53,248 nt of DNA from Lingula anatina (Eukaryota > Brachiopoda > Lingulata > Lingulida > Lingulidae). The first letter of the stretch is position 1, and each line of letters opens with the position of its first letter. The stretch is taken from the NCBI RefSeq assembly GCF_001039355.2, contig NW_019773747.1, forward strand, positions 640 through 53,887, in the 5' to 3' direction. Positions 1 through 11,523 of the stretch are shown piece by piece. The position numbers and the translations under genes are program-made. The notes beneath the pieces were generated by a model. That model was not told where the DNA came from. It did no database searches and was given only the letters and a program-made list of their open reading frames with translations.

Positions 1-290
1 CCCCCCCCCCCCCCGCCCAAAAAAAAGTAAGTTAGCAAGGTGACAATCTGTGACAGTTTGCCAAGGGGAATTGTTGTAAGTCCTTGCTGTAATATTTGAT
101 AACACTTTACATACCAAGAACACCTTCATTCAGGCGTATACGTGGAATATCGACTGCTATATCTTATTCAGAAAAAACCCGCAACTATTTTTTTCTTACT
201 GACAATGTGGGAGTCTTCGGGCTGTGTAACATCTGGTGAGCAACGCGTTCCTTGGGCAGCAGGGATTTTTTATTTCATTGACAAGGTTAA
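1..290. other. left flank, no gene seen
   Basis: The window opens with a run of C followed by a run of A. The same C-run/A-run switch occurs downstream of receptor genes B (about 21982) and C (about 26657), so this may be the 3' flank of another receptor copy to the left. I see no coding sequence. From about 290 the sequence becomes similar to the region upstream of the second module (about 6570) and the fourth (about 24780). Confidence 0.4.
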
Positions 291-477
291 GTTTTTATAT
301 TTTCTACAACGAAATGATCGATTTCTATAATTTTTGAGGAATAATATGGAGTGACTCCAATAAAAACCATTCCCCAAAACTAGCACAAATAAACGTGACA
401 GTGGCTGTGAGATGGCGATAAACAATGACGACAGTGGGAGTTGGTGCAATGCTAGCTATTGGAAAATACAATAGAGC

Positions 478-583
478 AGTGCCCGGATGTTCCCCTTCGG
501 ACGAGGAAGTATTGGAAAATAACACCCTCCATTAAACCCGATATAAAAGTGGTGTCCACACGTACTGGGAAGGCAAAGGTGAG
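478..583 (+). promoter_or_regulatory. promoter/first-exon module P1 of receptor gene A
   Basis: A conserved block starts with CCCGGATGTTCCCC, then has an ETS/PU.1-like GAGGAAGT (503-510), a TATA-like ATATAAAAG (541-549) and a splice donor AAAG|GTGAGT with GT at 579. The same order recurs at about 6800, 12700, 25000 and 33100, in front of related genes. Seen: the motifs and spacing. Inferred: TATA promoter with a very short untranslated first exon that splices to the acceptor at 4014, making an intron of about 3.4 kb. Alternatively the whole block is a 5'UTR exon of a promoter further upstream. Confidence 0.65.
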
Positions 584-748
584 TGCTAGGCTACTTCATT
601 TTAAATGATAAGCATTTAGCTTCTGACAAAGACAATTCGGTCTTATTCAGTATTTCATTTAAAGTGGTACCTCGATTCCTAAGTGTTAGTAGGTAATCTG
701 CAGAGGGATCTGACCGAACAGCGCACTGTCTACTAGTTATGTCGGGCC

Positions 749-756
749 ATGACGTC
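749..756. promoter_or_regulatory. CRE palindrome in intron 1 of gene A
   Basis: TGACGTCA, the full CREB/ATF consensus, lies 170 nt downstream of the P1 donor. It sits in a stretch conserved between modules, and it recurs 120, 174 and 180 nt after the donors of P2, P3 and P4. The conserved position suggests an intronic enhancer element, although it could simply be kept by shared ancestry. Confidence 0.5.
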
Positions 757-1429
757 ATTTTTTAAAAAGGTTATCAAATGAACCGTCATATCATGATTTT
801 ATCATCTGCAACTTTGACATATATAGTCTACAATAACTACCGATTCAAATTTTACGTAGCTGCTTAGTAAAACCATTCGCTGACGTTATTAAATAAGATA
901 CACGTTCTTGCGGTGCATTTCAATGGTTGCACATTTAAGTGTTTGTACAACAACCTACAAAAAAGGAAATCTATTGTTCACCTGAACGAGGACATTTTCT
1001 GCGTGCATTGTAATATCATATAGCCTGATTTTACATGATTGAATAACTACAAAAGGTGTCAACCGCGAATATTTACAGGTATCACCAGAATACCTGAGCA
1101 CATAAAACTGATTTAGTTTTAATTTGAAAACATGTTAATAGGCCCGCACAAGTATTAGGTTTATATGCAAGAGGGGCTGGGCAACACGGAGGGGGACGAC
1201 AGAGATGACCGGATGACAAGGTGGCAGTGTGTGGTGGGGTATGACAGGGTGCCCAGGGGGCGCTGGGGGATTGGGGATTTTGCCAAAAGGGAGGCCAGAC
1301 GAAGTGGCAAGCACTTTTTTCGCTTCCTTCATTTGCTTCGCTTACATCATGGACAAAATTACGTTAATATGTCTAAGCTACATATAATATACAGACTTGA
1401 CATTTAATATGGAATATTTCAGTTTCGAA

Positions 1430-2670
1430 TGTATGCCTAGGTGAAAATGCGTTTTTTTTTTCACAAACTCCGATCTCATATAAGATATGTGAATGGAGAA
1501 GTGTGTAGTCAGGTGTATCGCTACCAATTAACTGATTACCAGGTTTGTTGCGCTGCTGCATTATGTAATATGCAGTGATTTAATTGGGTAGTGCTCCTTT
1601 GGGCAGGTCAAAGCTTGGCTTTGGCAAAGCATGGTTCTGTCAAAAAAGTATCCATATGTCGGCAACTACTGCATACAAGAATTTGAAATTTTGCATGCAA
1701 GTGGTGGGGTTCGCGGTGTGTAAAATGAGCTATGCAGTGCTTTACAAATTTGTTAATCTGTGGCAGAATGGCGCGAAAAAGACAGGCATTGCCAGACAGG
1801 TTATTGCGCCAAACGAAACGGTCCGCACAGTTTTACAGAGTAATGCCCAGACTGATGAACCTACACAGAGGCCACACCCAATGTATTGAAATCTTACCAC
1901 CAGGGTACAGGACCCACTGTCCTTCGAGATATGCTGTTGCAACTAAACAAAAACCACCCAGTGCGGTCAGAATGAGGTGTAAATTACCACCAAAACGCAT
2001 TTTTCAAGGCCCTTAGCGAACACCAAACTGGTTTTAGCAGGTTAGAATACCAGACGACCTCCGAGGAACCCACTGTAAACAGCAAAACATCGTTGTATGT
2101 TTCTCTATTAAATTGGGGACCTTGACTGTTTCTGGGTTGAACACTGAAATCTCGTGGCTTTCTTTATTGAGGTCAGATTTCATCTGTACCGCTCAACAGT
2201 CAAAACAGAGTTTACAGACATCCAGAAGAGGCCAAGGACGAAGCGTGTGCCTCGTGTAAAGTGACTAAGGTCAGTAACAGCGTCAGTATTTGGAGTGGAT
2301 ACCACATTGGTGCCAAAACACCAATGGTAGTCATCGACGAAAACCTGAACCAGATCAAATAAAGAAATAATCTGGGAACCACTTGGCTATCATTTGATAG
2401 GGGGCACCTTAGGAACAATTTTAGGTTGCATGGTGAGATTGCCGGTTTACAGAGAACACTTTTAATAGCAGTTTACTTACTGAACCAAGGGAATGAGCAG
2501 CTACCTTGGTCATCAAAATTGCCATATTTGAACCACATAGACAATATGTGGGTAGGCCATTACTCTCCGAATCAATGGCCTACATGTCCTACAACAAAAC
2601 TGGACCAAATTGGGCAGATTTTGACCGATGCCTGGAATGTTATTCCAGATTGAACTTTAAAAACCTATCC
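1430..2670 (+). mobile_element. degenerate Tc1/mariner-like transposon
   Basis: Frame-broken translations of the + strand resemble a Tc1-type transposase. Around 2285-2360 a frame reads SIWSGYHIGAKTPMVV..DENLNQI, similar to the transposase core. At 2426-2653 another frame contains LPW..K.PYLNHIDNMW, in the place of the usual LPWP.KSPDLNPIEHLWD catalytic block, and ends DAWNVIP. The first catalytic Asp of that block is lost and several frameshifts and stops interrupt the frame, so it is dead. About 500 bp at the left (about 1430-1950) recur inverted at about 24290-24760. The element lies inside the long first intron of gene A. Confidence 0.65.
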
Positions 2671-4014
2671 CATTGAATGCCTTGCCACTTGAGAGCGCTG
2701 GTAGCAGCCAGAAGATGTCAGGCGAAACAGCGACCGTTACTGTGACAGGACACTGACATGAGGGTCCTTTTGTGGAACGTTTAACTCTTTTACAAACAAA
2801 AAAATTGGAAAATATGGAGGTCTAAAATATCCCTTTTAATGGTTGTTGTATGACATAAAATAGGCAATGTGTTTTTGTCTGCTTCTCTGGCGAATTCCAT
2901 TACTGAAATGATGTCACAATGACATGAAAGAGATAATAGAAAGTTATTAAAACACGATTTTAATCCCTATTTTCATTTATCAGTCTGCAAAATAGGAAAA
3001 AAACTGATGAAAAATTATTTGGAAAAAAATATTCCATATTAAATGTCAAGTTTGTATTTGGCAAGGAAAAAGTAACTGTTTTATGCACATCTCAGGGATG
3101 GAGAATTTTCCTGGTTGTATCTCTTTCTTTCTTAATTTTTTTTTTTGGTAAAAGATACCTGCATGTAGCCTATTGTGTCCACCCCATGATTACGCTATTT
3201 GCCCAGTTTGTCACTTTCACATTTAACTACATGCTGACATTCTGATCGATCTCAACTTGTTCTCCCGCTTAAAATGTGCCTTTTCATGAAGCAGCACCCC
3301 GTATATCTCCAAAACTGAGCAATGTACCGGTATAATTGTACTTTCGTGCATTTTTTAAATAAGTGAAGGTCTATAAGATAAAGATACGCCCCATTATTTA
3401 TACAGTGCTTGTCAGACCAAATGTTTCCTTTAGGAACACCCCATAGGGCGTCCGAGAAAACTCATGATAGAGTCCTGTAGAGTCCTGTAGAATTCCTATA
3501 GGGTCCTGTAGCCAGTGTAGGATTCCTATAAATTACCTACATGTATAAAGTCATATAGTTTAATGCTTCCCGGGTTCACTACCCCCCTCCCCTCCCCTCC
3601 CCAGAGACACTTTGGCCTAATAAATCAAACTAAGAGTTTTACAATGACCTACCAATTGAAACGCAAATTATGTATCATTTTCGCTAAGGAATAGGTCTAA
3701 ACCAACCAAATACTGGGAGAAAGAAGTTTACACCACATTGAGGCTGTTTGTGAAATACATGTACCCGACCATGTACAGCGCACGTTATACTACATGTACT
3801 GGGTAAGACCAGTATGTATAGTGCATATTAATAATTTCTTATTTTTTATAGTAATCATGTTATTTATTGCGCACAGTTATATCAAAAGAAACCCTGGCTG
3901 AATCTGCTTATTTGAAAGAGAGGGAACAGTAAAAGCCTGTATCCGCCTAACAGCGACATAACAAACTGAGGTACACGTACTTACCTGTAATTGTTTATTT
4001 TGATTTCTTTCCAG
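2671..4014 (+). other. rest of intron 1 of gene A
   Basis: No coding sequence. There are short direct repeats of TAGAGTCCTG around 3467-3530. About 250 nt before the acceptor are clearly similar to the matching region before gene B (about 19420-19694), including GTTATATCAAA and AAACTGAGGTA. The acceptor TTTCTTTCCAG ends at 4014 directly before the ATG. Confidence 0.6.
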
Positions 4015-5772
4015 ATGCATCTTATATTCTGGTCATCGGTCATATATCTTACGGCGACTAGCGCTGTAGCCACAGTACAGGCAAGGTGTTCATTCATCCC
4101 TGACTGTGAGACATGCTATGTGAGCACATACGGAGAAACAAGGGAGCAAAATTTGTGGACGGTGGTGTGCAAAAATATTAATGTTAATTGTTTCACTTTA
4201 TATCACGGATTAAGATCTTTGAATTCATCGGTGGAGCTTCTGGACCTTAGTCACAGTGATTTGTATTTCGATGATTGTTTAAATACATGCAACATTAACG
4301 ACAGCAATCCGGCTTCTGTGTATGGAATAGACATGTCATACTCGACCGTGCACTGGTTGTTTCCCTGTCGGCATAACAACGGACTGCCGTATTTCTTGAA
4401 CAGTCTGAAAACCAAACTTCGGACACTTAAACTTAAATATGCTTCACTGGATTTGTATCGAGATACTCTGAGTTTTTCAAGCTATCCTATGTTAAAAAAT
4501 CTTGACCTGAGTGGCACATATCCTGCTCTTCGTAATGGTTACATATTACTAGCTGGAGCTACTTCCCTGGAGAGGCTGTCCTTGGACGGGAATCACCTGA
4601 GTGAGGTACCTAATGAGATACATAATATGACATCACTGAAACACCTGTCGCTGCAATATAACATTTTAAACAGAACAGCTTTGTATAAGCGCGACATTTT
4701 TCCATTGTCATTAGAATCACTTGATTTAAGTCACAATAACTTTCGGGCAGGCGCTTACTTTCGCTGGATGGATTATGTGAATTTGCGCGTCCTACGAATG
4801 CAGAACACATCTATTCGTTACTATGCCGTACCCAAAATGCTCGAGAACATGTCCAATCTAGAAATATTAGACATAAGTGCCAGTGTATTAACCTCAGGCG
4901 CTCTGGATGACATTGGCTTGAGGGTTTTTAATTTCTCTTTGAACAAATTACGTTATGTACCTCCAGCAATTCAAAGATCACGTTTACTTCGTCAGTTATA
5001 CTTGCGATCAAACGACATAACATATCTGTACCCCGGAACCTTTTTGAATATCTCAAATTTGTCCGTGTTGGACCTTGGAGGCAACAAAATTAGTTCATTG
5101 CCCCACATGGTCATCTCTAGTATGGAGGAAAGTCTGGAGCAACTGTACTTGGACGGAAACCAATTGGAGACACTTGACAAATGTACCATATTACGTCTTA
5201 CGCGCTTGCGTAGACTGAGAATTGGCGGCAACCCATTCCATTGTGACTGCAAGGTGGCGTGGCTTCGTTCATACCGTGATAAAGGAGTAGATAATGATGT
5301 AGACAAGGCTTTCTGTAACAGTCCAAAAGAATTCAAAGGGATGGATGTCAGTGTTTTCTCGACAGAAGGTTGCGCCCCCTCACAATTGATCTTTGAGGAC
5401 TGTTTTGAACCCATTTCGCCAACTAACAATACACATGTGATTGAAGATGAACCAATGGCGTCATTTACAAGACAAGCCCTGGCCTCATCAAATCTTGCAG
5501 TAGGATTTAGTGCCACCTGTCTTGCAATTATTGTCGTCTACGTTATTGTCATCGGGTATCGGTTTTATAGGCGATTTCGTGGTAAACAAAGCAAAGCGTC
5601 CACTGAAAGTGAGAGGACCATGTCTGGGGTACAGGACACCAACTTCACCGATGTCGGAGAAACGGGACCGTACCAGGGATTGGAGACAGCCTCTCCTTAC
5701 CAGAACGTTGCTGATGGATACCGACCAACTGGTGATTCCTACGAAGCTTTGAATCCACATACAGCAATTTAA
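4015..5772 (+). CDS. LRR transmembrane receptor A (intact)
   Basis: Predicted 585-aa type I membrane protein in one coding exon. The ATG follows the splice acceptor CCAG exactly, as in B and D; upstream in-frame codons belong to the intron. Residues 1-23 look like a signal peptide. A Cys-rich N-terminal cap is followed by about 13 LRRs of the LxxLxLxxN type (for example LERLSLDGNHL, LSVLDLGGNKI), then an LRRCT from about residue 406 (NPFHCDCKVAWL with two later Cys). One TM helix spans about 495-518, followed by a 67-residue tail. The tail has tyrosines 553 (YQGL), 562 (YQNV), 569 and 576 (YEAL) and ends HTAI, a class I PDZ ligand type. Several N-glycosylation sequons are present. There is no TIR, Ig or kinase domain, so it is not a Toll-like receptor. 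Binding or immune-type signalling at the cell surface is inferred; the ligand is unknown. Confidence 0.9.
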   Translation: MHLIFWSSVIYLTATSAVATVQARCSFIPDCETCYVSTYGETREQNLWTVVCKNINVNCFTLYHGLRSLNSSVELLDLSHSDLYFDDCLNTCNINDSNPASVYGIDMSYSTVHWLFPCRHNNGLPYFLNSLKTKLRTLKLKYASLDLYRDTLSFSSYPMLKNLDLSGTYPALRNGYILLAGATSLERLSLDGNHLSEVPNEIHNMTSLKHLSLQYNILNRTALYKRDIFPLSLESLDLSHNNFRAGAYFRWMDYVNLRVLRMQNTSIRYYAVPKMLENMSNLEILDISASVLTSGALDDIGLRVFNFSLNKLRYVPPAIQRSRLLRQLYLRSNDITYLYPGTFLNISNLSVLDLGGNKISSLPHMVISSMEESLEQLYLDGNQLETLDKCTILRLTRLRRLRIGGNPFHCDCKVAWLRSYRDKGVDNDVDKAFCNSPKEFKGMDVSVFSTEGCAPSQLIFEDCFEPISPTNNTHVIEDEPMASFTRQALASSNLAVGFSATCLAIIVVYVIVIGYRFYRRFRGKQSKASTESERTMSGVQDTNFTDVGETGPYQGLETASPYQNVADGYRPTGDSYEALNPHTAI

Positions 5773-6180
5773 AAAAGGTTACCTGGAAATTCTGGTATTC
5801 TCCTCGCACAACGAAATCAATTAAATATTGTTTTAATATCTTACAAAATTTGAAACATAGATATTTATTATTCTAAATTAGAAATTAACCCTCATTATAT
5901 ATGAAACTTAATTTTAACTGACTAATTAAATATGCTAACTGTAAAAACACAAGGGTTGATATTTTATTAAACAAATGTGGAACAAGTTGAAACACACCCC
6001 AACATTTGTCTAAACGTAAAGGCAGATGTACATGTAACTTAGTCATATCATAGAATATAATGTTTTCTTACTGACCGCTATATAATTATATCACCATATA
6101 CACACTTATCACATTCACTCAGCGATAAAATAACATTCTACCGCACTTTAGTATACGATATTCAAAATTAATGCGTAGCT
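5773..6180. other. 3' flank of gene A
   Basis: AT-rich sequence without a gene. An ATTAAA about 50 nt after the stop could be the polyadenylation signal. Nothing else was recognised before the foldback element. Confidence 0.4.
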
Positions 6181-6486
6181 GAATTTCAGGCCTGCCCAAC
6201 TACCGGACTCGACTCCGAATGATCTCGAATTCACCGGTAGATCGGACCACGCTACCCGTTTTCAAGGTGTGCGTCAGTACGCATTTCACACTATCATACC
6301 CCGGAACAAATTTATAAGATTCACTACTTTCCAACCCCGCTGAGAATCATCACTATCACCCTGCGTACTATGCAAGAGCGGTGTCGCGTGTGATACTGAC
6401 GCACATACACCTTAAAAAATGGGTAGTGGTCCGATTCCGGACCATTCAGTGCCGAGTCTGGTACAGTAGTTGGGTAGGCCTGAATT
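6181..6486. mobile_element. foldback MITE, about 306 bp
   Basis: The ends are long inverted repeats. The left arm begins GAATTTCAGGCCTGCCCAAC and the right arm ends GGGTAGGCCTGAATT. Matching stretches (GGTGTGCGTCAGTA, GACCACTACCC-like blocks) continue inwards for about 110 bp per arm with scattered mismatches. No coding capacity; no target duplication could be fixed. Confidence 0.7.
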
Positions 6487-6744
6487 TTATCAATTTTCAT
6501 GCTTATATTGGGCTGCTTAATAAATGGTTGGATACACACCTTCTTGTGCAGCGGGGTCTGCCTTATTTTCATCATTTTTCTATAACGAAATGATCGATTT
6601 CTACTACATTGTATGAGGAACAAAGAAGTAAGGGTTAAATAAAACTCATTCACAAAAAATACACACAAACAAACGTGTCAGTGGCTATGAGCAAGCGGTA
6701 TACTGTGAGCGAGCATGGGTGCAAAGTTAGTTTTTGGAAAGCAT

Positions 6745-6851
6745 AACGGGACAGTGGTCGGACGTAGGTCTTCAAAACGGGGAAGAATTGAGATATATTC
6801 CCCTCCACTAATCAGATATAAAAGTTGTGTCCAAACATTGGCAAATGTGAG
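6745..6851 (+). promoter_or_regulatory. orphan promoter/first-exon module P2
   Basis: This block is similar to P1 over several hundred bases, upstream (about 6570) as well as downstream. It keeps a TATA-like ATATAAAAG (6816-6824) and a donor AAAT|GTGAGT (GT at 6847). The ETS-like box has decayed (GGGGAAGAATT). No receptor coding exon lies between here and the next module at 12.7 kb, so P2 looks like the leftover of a lost gene copy or an alternative first exon for gene B. Confidence 0.55.
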
Positions 6852-6966
6852 TGCTAAATTAACAGTCATTCATATAGGAAGACAATTCAGTATTCTCACA
6901 GTTATTCGGTATTTTATATAACAGGCTTGTATCTCGAATTACGTAAAAAGGACCATTGTAGGACCA

Positions 6967-6974
6967 TGACGTCA
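6967..6974. promoter_or_regulatory. CRE palindrome after P2
   Basis: TGACGTCA, 120 nt after the P2 donor, in the same relative setting (GACCATGACGTCATTT) as in the other modules. Confidence 0.45.
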
Positions 6975-9009
6975 TTTCTTTAATAGTATGATATTTCAAT
7001 ACCATCTTTAAACGATCAATTTGGTGAAAACTCTTTTAACTTTCTTAAAAATCCTGTGATAATTAAGTAGACGCTGCTACGTAATAAATGTGCTGGGTCG
7101 TGTTATGGTGTTAGTTACTTGGGGTATATTGCATTAGTCACGGCTTTTATAAGTAAAACAGTGCTGGTTAAGCCATCTACAAAGAAAAGGTCTATACGGT
7201 TCACCTAAACGAGAGCATTGTAAGCGTGCAGCATAAAAGACTGGCGTCTCACCTGTCAGATATTGTATTTAAACATTCTCTTAAGTTCATGTTCCGTCTT
7301 ATTGCTCACCTAATTTTACATGGTTGAATATCTACAGATGGTACAAACCCTGAAGAAAACGATAGAGCACACAAAACTGTACTTAGTTTTACTTTAAAAA
7401 CATTTATCTGCACGTGCACGATACTGTGTAACAAAATAGGTCATCGTCTTTGAAAGTCTCAAAATATTCCTATATGTTGGATTACAATGGGGTGCTTTCA
7501 TGTGAAAAGGGATGGATTTGTCTTATAACAACAAACACTTTTGTATTTCCAAACGTTGCTGTGTATTTGAAACTCTTTGATTCTTAGCTGATAATGACAC
7601 TAAGCAGCACTTGAATCTGGGATACAGACAAGCCAGTCTGTTTTGCAGCTGTACATTATGTAGAAGAAAGCTCTCAGAATAGTATTGTTATGTTTTTTTG
7701 GTCATCTCAGGGATCACTTACGGAAAACACACTAAAGAAAAACAAAAATGGCTCTTTGTTGCAAATTTTGATGTGTGAGGAAAACGGGTTGTTGTGCATT
7801 ACTATTGCTTCCGTTTTCAACTTCAGTACAAAGTACTATATCCCATACACGTGAACTAAACAAATCGTTCAATTGTATAAGTCCTGTATAAGTATAAGTA
7901 TAAATCCTGTCATCTGAGCGTTTTATCACAGGTGTTATGACCCGATCCTGTTTCGCAATCCTTTCCTTCAGACACGCACGACAGCGACACCACAGCCAGC
8001 GTGTATTTTTTCCCCAGTCAGATTCGGTCCAGGAACATAGCGTAAATAGTGGATATTTCCACTGAAAACGTAATGGGCCGGTGGCATGAATATCAAATGA
8101 GACAAATTAAATTAGCTATATCCTGTTCCCCCTTTTTGGCGTGTAACTCACGAAAAAGGATTGCATGACATCGCTGTTTAACCGCCGACTCAGGAACGCA
8201 GCCTGCTTTCTCAACTCTGTGAAGTTAGGTGTACACTTTCTTGATAAATTTTGTATGTGTTTAAAATACGATGCATATTCTAAGCGGAAAGCGTGTTGAC
8301 AAGATCGACGCCATGTCGAAATTTTGATGCCTATGTCCCAATGTTGTTGCCCAGTATAGTGGACGTGCAGTATAGTGAACGACTACACGTTGTTTATACC
8401 TACCCTCTACCAGGGCGAGTGATAGATTTTTTACAGATATTCACAGATATGTCTCTAGCTAGATAGATGGTCATTTAAAGCTCTTAAATGGTGGTAGCCA
8501 GTAGGTCACTATGACCAGAAGCATACCACCTGGAACTGCAATATCGATTGACGGTATCTAGTCTCCCGATCGCTAATTAGGTTTGCAGTTGTAACTGTAT
8601 GGTCGATTGACGGTCTTTAGTCGCTTGGTCGCTAGCAGGTTACTTACCGTTTGCAGGCATTCGAAAAGGTGTCGCTGGAAGGTTGCAAGCGACCGCAATA
8701 AAATAGGCTTAGATGGTGGTCTATTTGGGTGAAGCCATATATTATCTGAGTAAACAATGAAACGAATACTTGAATGTAGAAAAAATAATTTAATCAGCGA
8801 TGTATAATTCCTATTTATTATCAAATTTCCAAACATCAAAAATATCTACAAATAATGTAACAGATCGATATAAGTGTCCAAGAATCTTAAATAAAAATGG
8901 TTTCAGTACATACAATATAACATCCTTCCAGTGCTTGGTACACACTGTATCCTCACTACAACGATGAGAGTGTAAAGTTACACGATACGCACGACCTGTC
9001 ACGATATAT
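6975..9009. other. spacer, no gene recognised
   Basis: The first few hundred bases are a diverged copy of the intron-1 sequence that follows P1 (for example TGCATTAGTC and ATGGTTGAATA blocks). After about 7500 nothing recognisable appears. Short reading frames here have no family features and are treated as chance. Confidence 0.35.
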
Positions 9010-9067
9010 TTACGTTGTATTGTAAGTGGTAAACGCCTGGGTCTAAAAAGACAAAGGGAAAACACAC
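9010..9067. repeat. 58-bp direct repeat, copy 1
   Basis: A 58-bp block starting TTACGTTGTATTG matches 11466-11523 with two differences by eye. The flanks are not similar, and the 2.4 kb between the two copies holds no recognised gene. Confidence 0.8.
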
Positions 9068-9503
9068 TCTGCCATCATTGCTGACAACGCTTCTAAATTA
9101 CTTTTCATCACAGATAATTCACTGGCCGAATGACCGTCCACATGGTCTTCAGGTTGTTCGTCATTTTCCGTTCGTACAAGATGACTGCGTTTAGACTGGG
9201 AACCAGACTTGTCTGAGTGTTTGCCTTTCCTACATGACGTACGTTGCAGTTTTCCTGCCTCAGCAGAGGTAACTTTAGCGACGGGTGAAGGACCACCTTT
9301 CTCCGTCGATGCCATGCTTGTGCTAAAGCCACACAGACAGAAAAATCGTGAATTGTGGGAATGTACCAACGAAGCCACCGTATATCAAAGTCGTTTGTAG
9401 ACTGCGAGCCATCAATTGACCCATTGTAGCCCTCGTCATCAAAACAAACGGCAGCCATACTGGAGGGAGGCCGGAATCGTCTGCTGCGCATGATCATGTC
9501 CAC
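9043..9503 (-). other. two overlapping minus-strand ORFs, unrecognised
   Basis: Two frames are open on the minus strand: 9503-9108 (131 codons) and 9378-9043 (111 codons). The second is rich in Ser, Lys and Glu and contains SELSVMKSNLEALSAMM, a possible short amphipathic helix. Base composition is more GC-rich than its neighbours. It could be an exon of a gag-like or host gene, but I recognise no family, and the overlap of two open frames argues for caution. Confidence 0.2.
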
Positions 9504-10409
9504 ATGTGCAATTTAGTATTTAATTTCTGTGTTTTCTTTGATATTAAACCGAGTAAAATGATAAATTACTGCAGGGTATATGATAGAGAGAAGATAACTA
9601 ACTTTACAAGCGTTTACAAGCATTTGTTTAATTGTTCATATATTGTTTTAAAGTTGTTATCCTGATAGCTTGCGTACAACAAGGATAGGTATCCTATTTA
9701 ATTAGAATCGTGAGCAGAAGCACAAGAAGAAATGAAAACACTTTTTCTTTCTCATATTTTTAAAGGCTAAATGGAAAAGTTTGCAAGAAATATAAAATTT
9801 TGATTGGTGCACCTCCCACAGATGGTCTGATATGCAGAAACAGATGGCGGTCCTTTATCAACAAAAGATTTAGCTCTTATAGGATGTGCATTTTTTTCAA
9901 TTGTGACCACTAGTTGTGGAATTCTCCTAAATAAAATTACAAACTGCTTAGTAACACCATCTAAGGCCTCATATGTACATACCCACACACAATTACTGCA
10001 CACAGCATATACAGGGGGTATCAATTGTGAGTCTTCAATCAAGCATTTCTCTAGACATAGATTAAAAATATACTAAACAGGTTTCTCAAATTATGGTGAT
10101 TTGATTCGACTTAATATGCTCATGTACATGTTGCATCGCATCATTAAAAGTATGGAAATATTTTTCATGTCAGTGTTATCAACCGAAAGGAAAGGGACCC
10201 TGATAATCTGTCATTGAATTGTGCAACAATGTTTTGCATTTTATGTTTACTTTTATTCATACAAAATGTGCATTTACCTATATTTTTAATCAAATAAAGA
10301 TCAATTCATGAACTGACTTGTTGTTATGTTACAATGGATATCATAAATTAATAAGTTTGAAAAATGCCTTGCTTCTTTGAATGCCTGGACTAATAATAAA
10401 ATGCTAACA
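9504..10409. other. spacer, nothing seen
   Basis: AT-rich non-coding sequence. I see no gene, repeat or promoter that can be supported. Confidence 0.35.
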
Positions 10410-10885
10410 ATGTTGCTAATGTGAATGGTTGAATTCATGGTAAATATTGAACTCTCAAACAACAGTCATGTTACATTTACTTCATAATGAACCAAAATGA
10501 AGTACAAGAATGCTGAAATAATTTCTGACAGCTTCATGATGTACAGTTAAATCATATCTGACAGCAATATTTCTTGTCATAAGACAACCCTGCATATTGT
10601 CTTCATTGAGATCGTAAGGGTCGATCCCGATGGTCAGCTCAAATTTCTCCTTATATCTATCCTTTATGTTAAAAAGTTGCTTCTATGAAAGGTTGAACTT
10701 ATGATAACACACTGAACTCTCTAAAACTATAACTGTTATTACCCAATGAACAAGAAAAATGAAGTACAAGATAACTGAACTAGCTTCTGACAATTCCACG
10801 ATGTTGGGATAAGTCAGGATTTCACGTCTTTGGACTGACTGTCTATATGGGTCGATCATGCTGATCAGCTGAAGTTTTCACATGT
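10410..10885. repeat. diverged tandem duplication, two units of about 240 bp
   Basis: The order TTGAA-CTCTC, ATGAAGTACAAGA, CTTCTGACA, GGGTCGATC-TG-TCAGCT occurs twice, at about 10430-10650 and 10690-10880. The copies are clearly diverged, so the duplication is old. No coding content. Confidence 0.55.
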
Positions 10886-11465
10886 ATATATACTTTTCCT
10901 TTTGGTGCACTTGATCGCGATGAAGTTTATTTTATTTTATTTGGTTAACCTATATTTACGCTACTATTCCCCGTCGTTCTTTTCCTCCAGTATGGCCGCT
11001 GGACTAGTGTTACGGAGCAAATATGACGTCACTGTAATGGGTTAATAGGTCTCTAGCCTCTCAAGGCTGAGATGGAGTGTAAAACGCATAACAGACTGAA
11101 CATTGGTCGTGACTTCGTCACGCCTGCTGCTATTACTGTCAAATCGTGCCGACTACGTCGGTCACATGACTGAATCTGTGTCCTAGTTTAAGGCGCACCC
11201 GGCCCAAACAGTAGTGGTAAATCCAACTCAACTGCATTAAAAAATGCAATCATTGTCAGAAAAAACAACTGCGTTCAGTCTATTTGAGCAATATCCTGAG
11301 CAAGTAAACGCATCCCAAGTTCCGGAAGAAAGTTAAAAACTGCCAAACCGCGAAAAACGAAACGACGGCACACGCTACCTCCGAGAAGGGAGCAACACAA
11401 TTAACCTCTGGGATCGCGCAATGCTCTCTCGTATTATCTCGGTTAACCATGGTGCCATAGTAGAA
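10886..11465. other. spacer, no gene recognised
   Basis: The region is more GC-rich from 10970 and contains a CRE-like TGACGTCA near 11024 that is not part of a conserved module. No coding sequence. Confidence 0.3.
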
Positions 11466-11523
11466 TTACGTTGTATGGTAAGTGGTAAACGCCTGGGTCT
11501 AAAAAGACAAAGAGAAAACACAC
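11466..11523. repeat. 58-bp direct repeat, copy 2
   Basis: Partner of 9010-9067. On the minus strand both copies read TTTGTCTTTTTAG followed by ACCCAGGCG, like a splice acceptor at an exon edge. They may be ends of related insertions. Confidence 0.8.

Noticed and set aside
3991-4014. Eight extra N-terminal codons upstream of the receptor A ATG
   Set aside because: They read through the splice acceptor TTTCTTTCCAG, begin with TTG, and A, B and D all have the ATG right after the acceptor.
3971-4014. A tiny 44-nt intron from AACTGAG|GTACACG to the ATG acceptor
   Set aside because: A matching site exists before B (AACTGAG|GTAGG), but 44-46 nt is very short for an intron; the GTGAGT donors of the modules are better partners. 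Not excluded.
4992-5516. 174-codon minus-strand ORF within gene A, with similar ones in B and D
   Set aside because: Shadow frame of the receptor coding strand; it recurs only because the sense strand is conserved.
4015-5772. Toll-like receptor
   Set aside because: LRRs, LRRCT and TM fit, but the tail is 67 residues with no TIR domain.
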